Below, piece by piece: positions 44,341-51,695 of a stretch of DNA of 64,000 nt. The DNA lies in contig NZ_CP107913.1 in NCBI RefSeq assembly GCF_036014115.1, forward strand, positions 5,582,001-5,646,000, given 5' to 3'. The notes under the pieces are model-generated. The model saw only the letters and a list, made by a program, of their open reading frames with translations. It searched no databases and was not told the origin of the DNA. This stretch comes from Streptomyces sp. NBC_00448 (GTDB lineage: Bacteria; Actinomycetota; Actinomycetes; Streptomycetales; Streptomycetaceae). The translations under genes and the position numbers were made by a program. Numbering within the stretch: the first letter of the stretch is position 1; the number at the start of each line of letters is the position of its first letter.

Positions 44341-47300
44341 ATGCATGACGACCGCAAACTGGTCGAGGCACGCTTGGAGCGCGTCCTGCGGGAGCGCATC
44401 CGTCCGGCGATCCACCCGGAGACGACGCCGCTGACCGTGGAGATCTGGTCCACCTCCGGCGAGCCCGTGCCCGTAGCGGAGGGGCTGTCGGCGACGACGC
44501 GGCCCATCTCCGCCGGCACGCCGTGGGGTTCGCCCTGGGGGACGAGCTGGTTCAAGGTCAGCGGCACCGTGCCCGCCGAGTGGGCCGGCCGGACCGTCGA
44601 GGCCGTGCTCGACCTCGGATTCACCCCGCGCACCCCCGGATTCCAGTGCGAGGGCCTCGTCTACCGGCCCGACGGCACCCCGGTGAAGGGGCTCCACCCG
44701 CGCAACTCCGCCGTACGCGTCGGCTCGCCGGTCGCGGGCGGCGAGACGGTCCGCTGGCACATCGAGGCCGCGTCCAACCCCGACATCGACGGCGAGGTGC
44801 CGTTCCAGCCCACCGTGCTCGGCGACCGCGCGACCGCCGGCGACGCGCCGCAGTACGTACTCGGGCAGATGGTGCTGGCGGTCTTCGACGAGACGGTCTG
44901 GAATCTGGTCCTGGACCTGGAGGTGCTCGGCGAGCTGATGGCGGAGCTGCCCCTGGAGGGGGCACGCCGCTGGGAGATCCTCCGCGCGGTCAGCCGCGCG
45001 CTGGACGCCGTGGACCTGCAGCACGTGAACGCCACCGCGCAGGCCGCGCGGGACGAGTTGGCGGGAGTGCTCGCCGCGCCCGCGGTTCCGGCCGCGCACC
45101 GGATCAGCGCGGTCGGCCACGCCCACATCGACTCGGCCTGGCTGTGGCCGCTGCGGGAGACGGTCCGCAAGGTCGCGCGCACCGCGTCCAACATGACGGC
45201 CCTGCTGGACGACGATCCCGACTTCATCTTCACGATGTCGCAGGCCCAGCAGTTCGCGTGGATCAAGGAGCACCGGCCCGAGGTGTTCGCCCGGGTCAAG
45301 CAGGCGGTCACGGACGGCAGGTTCGTGCCCACCGGCGGGATGTGGGTGGAGTCCGACACCAACATGCCCGGGTCCGAGGCCATGGCCCGCCAGTTCGTGC
45401 ACGGCAAGCGCTTCTTCATCGAAGAGTTCGGCGTGGACAACGAGGAGGTGTGGCTCCCCGACACCTTCGGCTTCGCCGCCGGCCTGCCGCAGATCATCAA
45501 GGCCGCCGGCTCCAAGTGGCTGCTCACCCAGAAGATCTCGTGGAGCCGCACCAACACCTTCCCGCACCACACCTTCGCGTGGGAGGGCATCGACGGCACC
45601 CGGGTCTTCACCCACTTCCCGCCCGTCGACAGCTACAACTGCGAGATGGCCGGCCGTCAGATCGCTCATGCGGCACGCAACTTCAAGGAGAAGGGCGTCG
45701 CCAGCCGCTCCCTCGCCCCGACCGGATACGGCGACGGAGGCGGCGGCACCACGCGGGAGATGGTCGCCAAGGCCGCTCGGCTGCGCAGCCTCGAAGGGTC
45801 GGCGACCGTCGAGTGGGAGGCGCCCGCGGACTTCTTCGCCAAGGCCGAGGCGGAGTACCCCGACCCGCCGGTGTGGGTCGGCGAGCTCTACCTGGAACTG
45901 CACCGCGCCACGCTGACCAGCCAGGCGCAGACCAAGCGCGGCAACCGGCGCAGCGAGCACCTGCTGTACGAGGCCGAGTTGTGGGCCACCACCGCGGCCG
46001 TACGCACCGGGGCTCCGTACCCCTACGAGGCGCTGGACCGGATCTGGAAGACGGTGCTGCTGCACCAGTTCCACGACATCCTGCCCGGCTCGTCGATCGC
46101 CTGGGTGCACAGTGAGGCGCGGCGGACCTATGCGCGCGTGGCCGAGGAGCTCGAAGGGATCATCGGCGAGGCGCAGCGCGCGCTCGCCGGGACCGAAGAT
46201 GGCGCGGGGAGCTCGGGGGAGCGGGCCGGCGTCGGCGACGTGGTCTTCAACTCGGCTCCGCACGGGCGCGGAGGCGTTCCGGCCGGTGGCGCGGGTGTCG
46301 CCGGCTCGCCGGAGACGGTGACCCCGGCCGTGCGCGAGGGCGGCGGCTACATCCTGGACAACGGACTGCTGCGGGTCGAGATCGACGCGCGCGGACTGGT
46401 GGTGTCGGCCTACGACATTGCGGCCGGACGCGAGTCCATCGCCCCCGGGCAGGCGGGCAACCTGCTCCAGCTCCACCCCGACCTGCCCAACCAGTGGGAC
46501 GCGTGGGACGTCGACGCCTTCTACCGGAATGTCGGCGCCGACCTCACGGATGTCGCGGACCTCCGTGTCGACGGTGCCTCGGTCCGCGTCGAACGTGCCT
46601 TCGGCGACTCCCGGGTCGTCCAGCTGCTGTCGCTTCCGGCGGACGCCAAGCGAATCGACATCGACACCGAGGTGGACTGGCACGAGACCGAGCGGTTCCT
46701 CAAGCTCGCCTTCCCGCTGGACGTACGCGCCGACCGGTACGCGTCCGAGACCCAGTTCGGCCATGTCTACCGGCCCACCCACCAGAACACGAGCTGGGAG
46801 TGGGCCAAGTTCGAGGCGTGCAACCACCGGTTCGTGCACCTCGACGAGCCGGGCTGGGGCGTCGCGCTCGTCAACGACGCGACATACGGCCACGACGTCA
46901 CCCGTGCGGTGCGCGCCGGAGCCGACGCCGGTACGACGACCACGGTGCGCGCCTCGCTGCTGCGGGCCCCGCGCTTCCCCGACCCGGAGACCGACCAGGG
47001 CATCCACCGCTTCCGGCACGCGCTGGTGCCGGGCGCCACCATCGCCGACGCCGTCCGTGAGGGCTACCGGGCCAACCTTCCCGAGCGCCGCACCTCCGGC
47101 GCGAACGCCGTGGCCCCCCTCGTGACCGTGGACGACGACGCGATCGTGGTGAGCGCGGTGAAGCTCGCCGACGACCGCAGCGGCGACCTCGTCGTCCGCC
47201 TCTACGAGGCGAACGGCGGCCGTGCCCGCGCCACGCTCCGCGCCGACGGCTTCGCCGCCGACCGTGCCGTGCTGACCGACCTGTTGGAGCGGCCCCTCAC

Positions 47301-47391
47301 CGACACCGCGGGCCTCGAAACGGCGGACGGCGGGGCGGTCCTCACCCTGCGGCCCTTCCAGATGGTGACCCTGCGCCTGCCCCGCGCCTGA
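44341..47391 (+). CDS. GH38 alpha-mannosidase
   Basis: The 1016-residue protein has an N-terminal beta domain, the GH38 catalytic domain beginning GHAHIDSAWLWPLRET with zinc ligands H260 and D264 (H262 nearby), the nucleophile D374 in WLPDTFGFA, and HQFHDILPGSSI, and then C-terminal beta domains. It should release mannose from alpha-mannosides inside the cell, as no signal peptide is seen. ATG 44341 follows TCAGGAGACC. The ROK regulator gene lies 190 bp downstream and probably controls it. Confidence 0.93.
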   Translation: MHDDRKLVEARLERVLRERIRPAIHPETTPLTVEIWSTSGEPVPVAEGLSATTRPISAGTPWGSPWGTSWFKVSGTVPAEWAGRTVEAVLDLGFTPRTPGFQCEGLVYRPDGTPVKGLHPRNSAVRVGSPVAGGETVRWHIEAASNPDIDGEVPFQPTVLGDRATAGDAPQYVLGQMVLAVFDETVWNLVLDLEVLGELMAELPLEGARRWEILRAVSRALDAVDLQHVNATAQAARDELAGVLAAPAVPAAHRISAVGHAHIDSAWLWPLRETVRKVARTASNMTALLDDDPDFIFTMSQAQQFAWIKEHRPEVFARVKQAVTDGRFVPTGGMWVESDTNMPGSEAMARQFVHGKRFFIEEFGVDNEEVWLPDTFGFAAGLPQIIKAAGSKWLLTQKISWSRTNTFPHHTFAWEGIDGTRVFTHFPPVDSYNCEMAGRQIAHAARNFKEKGVASRSLAPTGYGDGGGGTTREMVAKAARLRSLEGSATVEWEAPADFFAKAEAEYPDPPVWVGELYLELHRATLTSQAQTKRGNRRSEHLLYEAELWATTAAVRTGAPYPYEALDRIWKTVLLHQFHDILPGSSIAWVHSEARRTYARVAEELEGIIGEAQRALAGTEDGAGSSGERAGVGDVVFNSAPHGRGGVPAGGAGVAGSPETVTPAVREGGGYILDNGLLRVEIDARGLVVSAYDIAAGRESIAPGQAGNLLQLHPDLPNQWDAWDVDAFYRNVGADLTDVADLRVDGASVRVERAFGDSRVVQLLSLPADAKRIDIDTEVDWHETERFLKLAFPLDVRADRYASETQFGHVYRPTHQNTSWEWAKFEACNHRFVHLDEPGWGVALVNDATYGHDVTRAVRAGADAGTTTTVRASLLRAPRFPDPETDQGIHRFRHALVPGATIADAVREGYRANLPERRTSGANAVAPLVTVDDDAIVVSAVKLADDRSGDLVVRLYEANGGRARATLRADGFAADRAVLTDLLERPLTDTAGLETADGGAVLTLRPFQMVTLRLPRA

Positions 47392-47577
47392 CCGCGACCA
47401 CACCCAGCGAACGGAGCGAACGATGTCGGCCGCCGGCACGGGAAGCGACCCCCGACCGGCGGCTCGGCGGACCGGTCCGGACGGAGAATCCGGTGGCGTA
47501 CCATGCCACCCATCAACGCCGTCGAAGGGGCGGTGGCCTGGTGCCGCGTCCGCCATCCGAGGCTGGGAGAGGCACGG

Positions 47578-48792
47578 TTGACGACCATCGACAGCGCCGG
47601 CAACGACAGACCGCCGATCCGCCGCGGCACCAACCTGCCGCGGATGGGCGACTACAACGAGTCCGTCGTCCTCGATGCCATCCGCCGACACCCGTCCGGG
47701 CTGAGCCGGGTCGAACTCGCCCAGGCCACCGGCCTGTCCGCCCAAACCGTCTCGAACATCACCCGCCGACTGCTCGACCAGGGCGTGGCGCGGGAGTCCG
47801 GGAAGCGGAGCACGGGTCCCGGCAAGCCGCGCACCCTCCTGGAGGTCGTCCCCACGGCCCGGCACGCTGTGGGGGTGCACCTCGACCCGGCGGTCATCAC
47901 CTATGTCCTGGTCGATCTGCTGGGCGCGGTGGTGGCGCAGTACAGCGAGCGGACGCCGAGAGGTGGCGGCTCCGACCAGATCGTCTCGGGTATGGCGGCC
48001 TCGGTGGCCGCCCTGGTCGACGAGTCCGGCGTCGACGCCGAACGGATACTGGGCCTCGGCGTTGCCGCACCCGGTCCCGTCGACACCGTGGCCGGCCAGG
48101 TACTCGACCCTCCTGAACTGCACGGGTGGGGCAGTTTCCCCCTCCGCGACCGGCTCAGTGAGGCCACCGGCTACCCGGTACTCCTCGACAAGGACGTCAC
48201 CGCCGCGGTCGTCGCCGAACGCTGGGCCGGTGCGGCCACCGCGAGTCGCAACCTCCTCTTCTTCTACTTCGGTACTGGCTCGGGCATGGGACTGGTGGTG
48301 CAGGACACCGTGCTGCGCGGTGTCTCCGGCAACGCGGGCGAGGTCGGCGGCCTCGGCGCGGGCTGCTCGATCCGGACCCTCGTCGACGAGGCCATCTCGC
48401 TCGGCGTGCTCGGTGCGGAGTTCACCGTGCTGGACCCGGCCGACGCCCCGCGCGGTGTGGAACGGCTGGCCTCACTCACCGCCGAGGGCGACGAGGCGGC
48501 GAAGGCCATCATCGATCAACTGGCTGTCCGTATCGGCCGTGGTGTCTGCGCTGCCGCGACCCTGCTGGACGTCGACACCATCGTCTTCGGTGGTACGACC
48601 TGGCAGGTGCTCGCCGATCATCTCCTTCCTGTCATAGAACCGATGGTTGCGCGCTCGCCCTTCGTCAAGGCGACCCACCCGACGGCGGTCGTCACCACCA
48701 CCCTCGGCGAGAACGTGGCCGCCGTGGGAGCGGCGTCCCTGGTACTGGACCAGGCGCTCTCGGCTCAGCCCACATCGCTGCTGCTGGGCTGA
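47578..48792 (+). CDS. ROK-family transcriptional repressor
   Basis: The 404-residue protein has an N-terminal winged helix (VVLDAIRRHPSGLSRVELAQATGLSAQTVSNITRRLLDQG) and a ROK domain with GLGVAAPGPVD, LLDKDVTAAVVAERWAG, FGTGSGMGLVV and GNAGEVGGLG. The consensus zinc motif CxCGxxGC is not evident (GAGCSIRTL instead). TTG 47578 is chosen because GGAGAGG lies 5 nt upstream; ATG 47503 has no ribosome-binding site. It follows the GH38 gene, so it is a likely sugar-responsive repressor of it. Confidence 0.85.
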   Translation: MTTIDSAGNDRPPIRRGTNLPRMGDYNESVVLDAIRRHPSGLSRVELAQATGLSAQTVSNITRRLLDQGVARESGKRSTGPGKPRTLLEVVPTARHAVGVHLDPAVITYVLVDLLGAVVAQYSERTPRGGGSDQIVSGMAASVAALVDESGVDAERILGLGVAAPGPVDTVAGQVLDPPELHGWGSFPLRDRLSEATGYPVLLDKDVTAAVVAERWAGAATASRNLLFFYFGTGSGMGLVVQDTVLRGVSGNAGEVGGLGAGCSIRTLVDEAISLGVLGAEFTVLDPADAPRGVERLASLTAEGDEAAKAIIDQLAVRIGRGVCAAATLLDVDTIVFGGTTWQVLADHLLPVIEPMVARSPFVKATHPTAVVTTTLGENVAAVGAASLVLDQALSAQPTSLLLG

Positions 48793-48872
48793 GCCCGTCG
48801 CCGGACCCTCTCTTGGCCGCGCCTCTGCTGGACCTGGGCCGTCCTGTCCTGGCTCCGTGCTGGCCTGTCCGG

Positions 48873-48904
48873 GTGCGGGTGCGGGTGCGGGTGCGGGTGC
48901 GGGC
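48873..48904. repeat. GGGTGC tandem repeat
   Basis: Five or more copies of a 6-bp unit (GGTGCG) lie between the ROK gene and the Asp23-like gene, in a non-coding region of about 160 bp. Confidence 0.8.
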
Positions 48905-48951
48905 GGGCATGGCCGGGCGTGGCCGGGACCGGGAGCGGGAGTGGGACCGGG

Positions 48952-49305
48952 TCAGACGATCCCGCTGATGGTGCCGCTGACCGTGACCGGCGGCGGTGAC
49001 TGGCCATTCACCGAGGTGACGGCGAGCGCGGCCGTGGCCGCTTCCCGTATCGCGCGGGCGACGTCGAGCGCGCGATGGCCGCGCCGGGCGACGACGTGGA
49101 CGCTCACCGTCCACGACGGCCGGCCCTCACCGGAGGTGAGGCGGACACCCTCGGTGGATTGGCGCGATGCTCCCTGCGTCGTGGAGCGTATGGACGCTCT
49201 CAGCAGTCCGCTGAGACTGGGCTTGAGGAATGCGATGCCGGGCACTTCGCGGACGGCGGTGGCGACCTGGGCGGTGAGCACCTCGCGGGCGGCGGGTTGG
49301 GTCAT
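48952..49305 (-). CDS. Asp23/Gls24-like small protein
   Basis: The 117-residue protein starts MTQPAAREVLTAQVATAVREVPGIAFL and ends DVARAIREAATAALAVTSVNG-PPPVTVSGTISGIV, the beta-alpha pattern of Asp23/Gls24 proteins, in which an alpha-helix leads to a V-x-V strand. It is probably a stress-related envelope-associated protein. Its ATG overlaps the stop of the upstream hybrid gene (49302-49305, ATGA), so it is the third gene of the sigma operon. Confidence 0.65.
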   Translation of the reverse strand: MTQPAAREVLTAQVATAVREVPGIAFLKPSLSGLLRASIRSTTQGASRQSTEGVRLTSGEGRPSWTVSVHVVARRGHRALDVARAIREAATAALAVTSVNGQSPPPVTVSGTISGIV

Positions 49306-49973
49306 CGGGTCCGTCCTTCGCTGGCCGCCTCATCAAGGAGATCGGTGAGGCGTACGTCGACCGCCGCCACGCGCATGCCCAGTTGGCGGTCGGCGGCTGC
49401 GAAGACCTCCTGGCGTACCTGGTCGGCGAGTTCATTGAGGTCGGGGGCGAACGGGAACGTCACCTCCAAGCGCACCCGGACCGGCTCCCGGCCGGGCAGC
49501 CCGGGGCGAGCCGGTAGGAGAGGATCGTTCAGTTCGTCCATCGCCACGGGCGCGATACGGCATGACCCGGCCCGTACTCCCGGCAGCGACTCGGCTGCTG
49601 CGCGGAGAACCCTGGCCGCCGTGGCCTCGGTGATCCACGCGTCCTCCTCCGGTTCGCCGAGAGGCAGTGTGCGACCGGGCCGCAGCTCCGAGCGGACCAC
49701 GTCCATGACGCGTTCGGCGAGGGAGGCGGTGTCCATCGGTGGAGGCGTGCGGGAGCGCAACTCCCTGATCGCGCCGCCGAGCAGATCGAGGTCGGCCAAC
49801 GCGGCCGAGCAATAAGGGCAGTGGAGGGTGTGCGAGTCGCTCTCACCGCTGTCGGTGGACTCCCACACCTCGGAGAGCATGCGGCCGCAGAGCAGTTGCT
49901 CGTCGTCGGGGAGTGGCTCCGGTGTCTGGCCGGGCAGGCGGCCGGCTCCGCCCGGGTTGCTGGTCATCGCCAT
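49302..49973 (-). CDS. Zinc-finger/Asp23 hybrid protein (putative anti-sigma factor)
   Basis: The 223-residue protein combines two parts. Residues 23-75 look like a zinc-containing anti-sigma domain: C29-x18-H48-x3-C52-x2-C55 (HTLHCPYC), the HxxxCxxC motif of the ZAS family. Residues about 110-223 resemble an Asp23/Gls24 domain (WITEATAARVLRAAAESLPGV, VRVRLEVTFPFAPDLNELA, RVAAVDVRLTDL). It has no transmembrane segment. It is the second gene of the ECF sigma operon, overlapping the sigma stop, so it is the natural candidate for the cognate anti-sigma factor. Start ATG 49973 has a GGAGG 10 nt upstream. Confidence 0.7.
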   Translation of the reverse strand: MAMTSNPGGAGRLPGQTPEPLPDDEQLLCGRMLSEVWESTDSGESDSHTLHCPYCSAALADLDLLGGAIRELRSRTPPPMDTASLAERVMDVVRSELRPGRTLPLGEPEEDAWITEATAARVLRAAAESLPGVRAGSCRIAPVAMDELNDPLLPARPGLPGREPVRVRLEVTFPFAPDLNELADQVRQEVFAAADRQLGMRVAAVDVRLTDLLDEAASEGRTR

Positions 49974-50680
49974 GCGCCCATCGCCTCCGTCAGGCCGCGT
50001 CGTGCACGGAAGATGCGGCCGCGAACCGCCTGAGGGCTGATTCCGACCAGTTCGGCGATCTCCTCGTACGTCTGTCCGTTCAACTCTCTGAGCACCCAGC
50101 AGGCTCGCTGCTGCGGCGAGAGCAGAGACATCGCCTCGGCCAGGGCGCGCGTGGCCGCTCGGGATTCGGTCACGCGCTCGGGTGAGGTCTGGTGGTCCGG
50201 CGCCGGGAGCTCGGGGGTGCCGTCGAGCGGGACGAGCGGGCGGCGCGAGCGCAGGACGTTCAGACAGCGGTTGGTGACGATACGGTATATCCAGGTCTTA
50301 AACCGTGCCTCGCCGCGGAACTCCGGCAGTCTGCGCCAGGCGCTGACGAAGCCGTCCTGAACGGCGTCCTCGGCCTCCACGCGGTTGCCCAGCAGCCGCT
50401 CGGCGAGTTGCAGCAGCGGTCCGGCATGACGCTGTACGAGTGTGGCGAAGGCGTCCTCGTCCCCTTCTCCGGCGCGTACGGCCAGCAATTCGTCGGTCAG
50501 CAATTCGTCGACCGGCGGGTCGGACAACGGTGGCTCGGACAAAGGCAGATCAGCCGGTGCTTCCGCCGGCGGCAGTTCTACCGTGGCCGCGGGCGCGGCG
50601 ACGGCTTCCGAGGCGCCGGGCGGCGCTGTGCTGCCGGTGTTTGCGCTGCCCGGCCTGGTGATTTTGCGGTACCCCGACAC
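49964..50680 (-). CDS. ECF sigma factor
   Basis: The 238-residue sigma factor has a Pro/Glu-rich N-terminal extension (about 60 residues, with repeated LPLSEPPLSDPP and LLTDELL units), region 2 (LVQRHAGPLLQLAERLLGNRVEAEDAVQDGFVSAWRRL) and region 4 (LLSPQQRACWVLRELNGQTYEEIAELVGISPQAVRGRIFRARRGL). GTG 50680 follows AAAGGAG. The operon continues into the zinc-finger/Asp23 hybrid and a small Asp23-like gene. It is divergent from another Asp23 gene at 50856, whose promoter may be one of its targets. Confidence 0.92.
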   Translation of the reverse strand: MSGYRKITRPGSANTGSTAPPGASEAVAAPAATVELPPAEAPADLPLSEPPLSDPPVDELLTDELLAVRAGEGDEDAFATLVQRHAGPLLQLAERLLGNRVEAEDAVQDGFVSAWRRLPEFRGEARFKTWIYRIVTNRCLNVLRSRRPLVPLDGTPELPAPDHQTSPERVTESRAATRALAEAMSLLSPQQRACWVLRELNGQTYEEIAELVGISPQAVRGRIFRARRGLTEAMGAWR

Positions 50681-50855
50681 GCGGCGGCTCCTTTCGTTCG
50701 CTCATTGTTTTCGACACGCGAGATCTCCGGATGTCACGCCGTGCGGGCTGATCAGTTCGGAAAAAATCTTCGCCGCGGATGCGTGACGAATCGCCGCCGG
50801 CCGGGTCCAACTCATTAACCGCACGTCACGACAACGCACGATCAAGGAGGCAGCG

Positions 50856-51335
50856 ATGGTTGCACAGCAGGTTGAGTCGCCCGTACGCACGATGGTGGAG
50901 AGTGGCGTGAAGCCCGGTCAGGGCTCCACGACGGTCAGCGGTGGCAGCGCCGGCGCGAGCGAGCCGGCTGCGAACAGGGGAAAGACGGCCATCGCCGATG
51001 TCGTGGTCGTCAAGATCGCGGGCATGGCTGCACGCGAGATCCCCGGCGTCTACGACATGGGTGGTGGCCTGTCCCGCACGATTGGTGCTGTCCGCGACCG
51101 TGTGCCCGGCTCCCGTCCCAATGTGGGGCGGGGAGTGAAGGTCGAGGTCGGCGAGCGGCAGGCAGCGGTGGACCTGGATGTGATCGTCGAGTACGGCGTC
51201 CCGATCGCCGATGTCGCCCGTGACGTCCGCGAGAACCTCCCCGCCGCCCGCGCCCCCCGCCGCAGACATCGGATGACGTGCCCCTGGCCCCGAACAACCC
51301 GCCCCAACACTCCCAAGCGCCGCACCAACCACTGA
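50856..51335 (+). CDS. Asp23/Gls24 family protein, C-terminally altered
   Basis: This 159-residue frame has a low-complexity N-terminus and then an Asp23 domain: GKTAIADVVVVKIAGMAAREIPGVYDMGG, RPNVGRGVKVEVGERQAAVDLDVIVEYGVPIADVARDVRENL. Typical members continue for about 25 more residues (V-x-A-V-E-R-M-x-G-L-x-V-x-x-V-N). Here the sequence after the RENL becomes unrelated Arg/Pro/Thr-rich residues, suggesting a truncation or internal deletion. The ATG at 50856 has AAGGAGG. It is divergent from the ECF sigma gene. Confidence 0.72.
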   Translation: MVAQQVESPVRTMVESGVKPGQGSTTVSGGSAGASEPAANRGKTAIADVVVVKIAGMAAREIPGVYDMGGGLSRTIGAVRDRVPGSRPNVGRGVKVEVGERQAAVDLDVIVEYGVPIADVARDVRENLPAARAPRRRHRMTCPWPRTTRPNTPKRRTNH

Positions 51336-51465
51336 CGTTGCCGCACTCTGCGCCGACACTCCCCAGGCCGCACCATCCCCGCCCGCGCCCCCGGCGCCCC
51401 CACTCCGTCGCGAATCCCGCCGCGAAGCCCCACCCCCTCATTGGTCCGACCGCTTGCACGGGTCA

Positions 51466-51494
51466 TTGACGTGTTCCTGCCGCGTGGCTAACTT
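51466..51494 (+). promoter_or_regulatory. Housekeeping-type promoter of the GH92 gene
   Basis: TTGACG (51466-51471), 17 bp, TAACTT (51489-51494) is a near-consensus promoter. The palindromic operator at 51499 overlaps the expected transcription start. Confidence 0.7.
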
Positions 51495-51498
51495 CGCC

Positions 51499-51510
51499 GA
51501 GAGCGCTCTC
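51499..51510. promoter_or_regulatory. LacI-type palindromic operator before GH92
   Basis: GAGAGCGCTCTC is a perfect 12-bp palindrome immediately after the -10. LacI-family sugar repressors in Streptomyces commonly bind such GAGCGCTC-centred palindromes. Confidence 0.65.
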
Positions 51511-51599
51511 CTCTCGTCGGCGTCCTTGGGCGCCCCTGAGCCCCGGAGTCCCCCCATGTACGCACTCGCATCAGTACGCGTTCCATCTCCGTATGGCCT

Positions 51600-51665
51600 G
51601 ACAACGTTGTCGGATCTCGCTCATCACTCCGGAGTCGCGCTCCTGTGGAGCCAGACAACGATGTC
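51600..51665. promoter_or_regulatory. Pair of GACAACGTTGTC-type sites in the GH92 leader
   Basis: GACAACGTTGTC (51600-51611) is a perfect 12-bp palindrome. GACAACGATGTC (51654-51665) differs by one base. Both lie in the leader before ATG 51696 and look like a second operator type for another sugar regulator. Confidence 0.55.
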
Positions 51666-51695
51666 GAACTCACGAGCAGAGGAGAAGTACCCGCG

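Noticed and set aside
47503..47577. ATG 47503 as the start of the ROK regulator
   Set aside because: No ribosome-binding site and the added residues do not resemble the family; TTG 47578 has GGAGAGG in place.
43462..48123. A 1553-residue open frame on the minus strand antisense to the GH38 and ROK genes
   Set aside because: It is a by-product of high-GC third-position bias opposite real genes; its translation is Arg/Gly/Val-rich with no domain, while the plus-strand genes have clear motifs.
48873..48904. GGTGCG repeats considered as a regulatory array
   Set aside because: They lie after the ROK gene in a non-coding convergent region and have the look of simple slippage.
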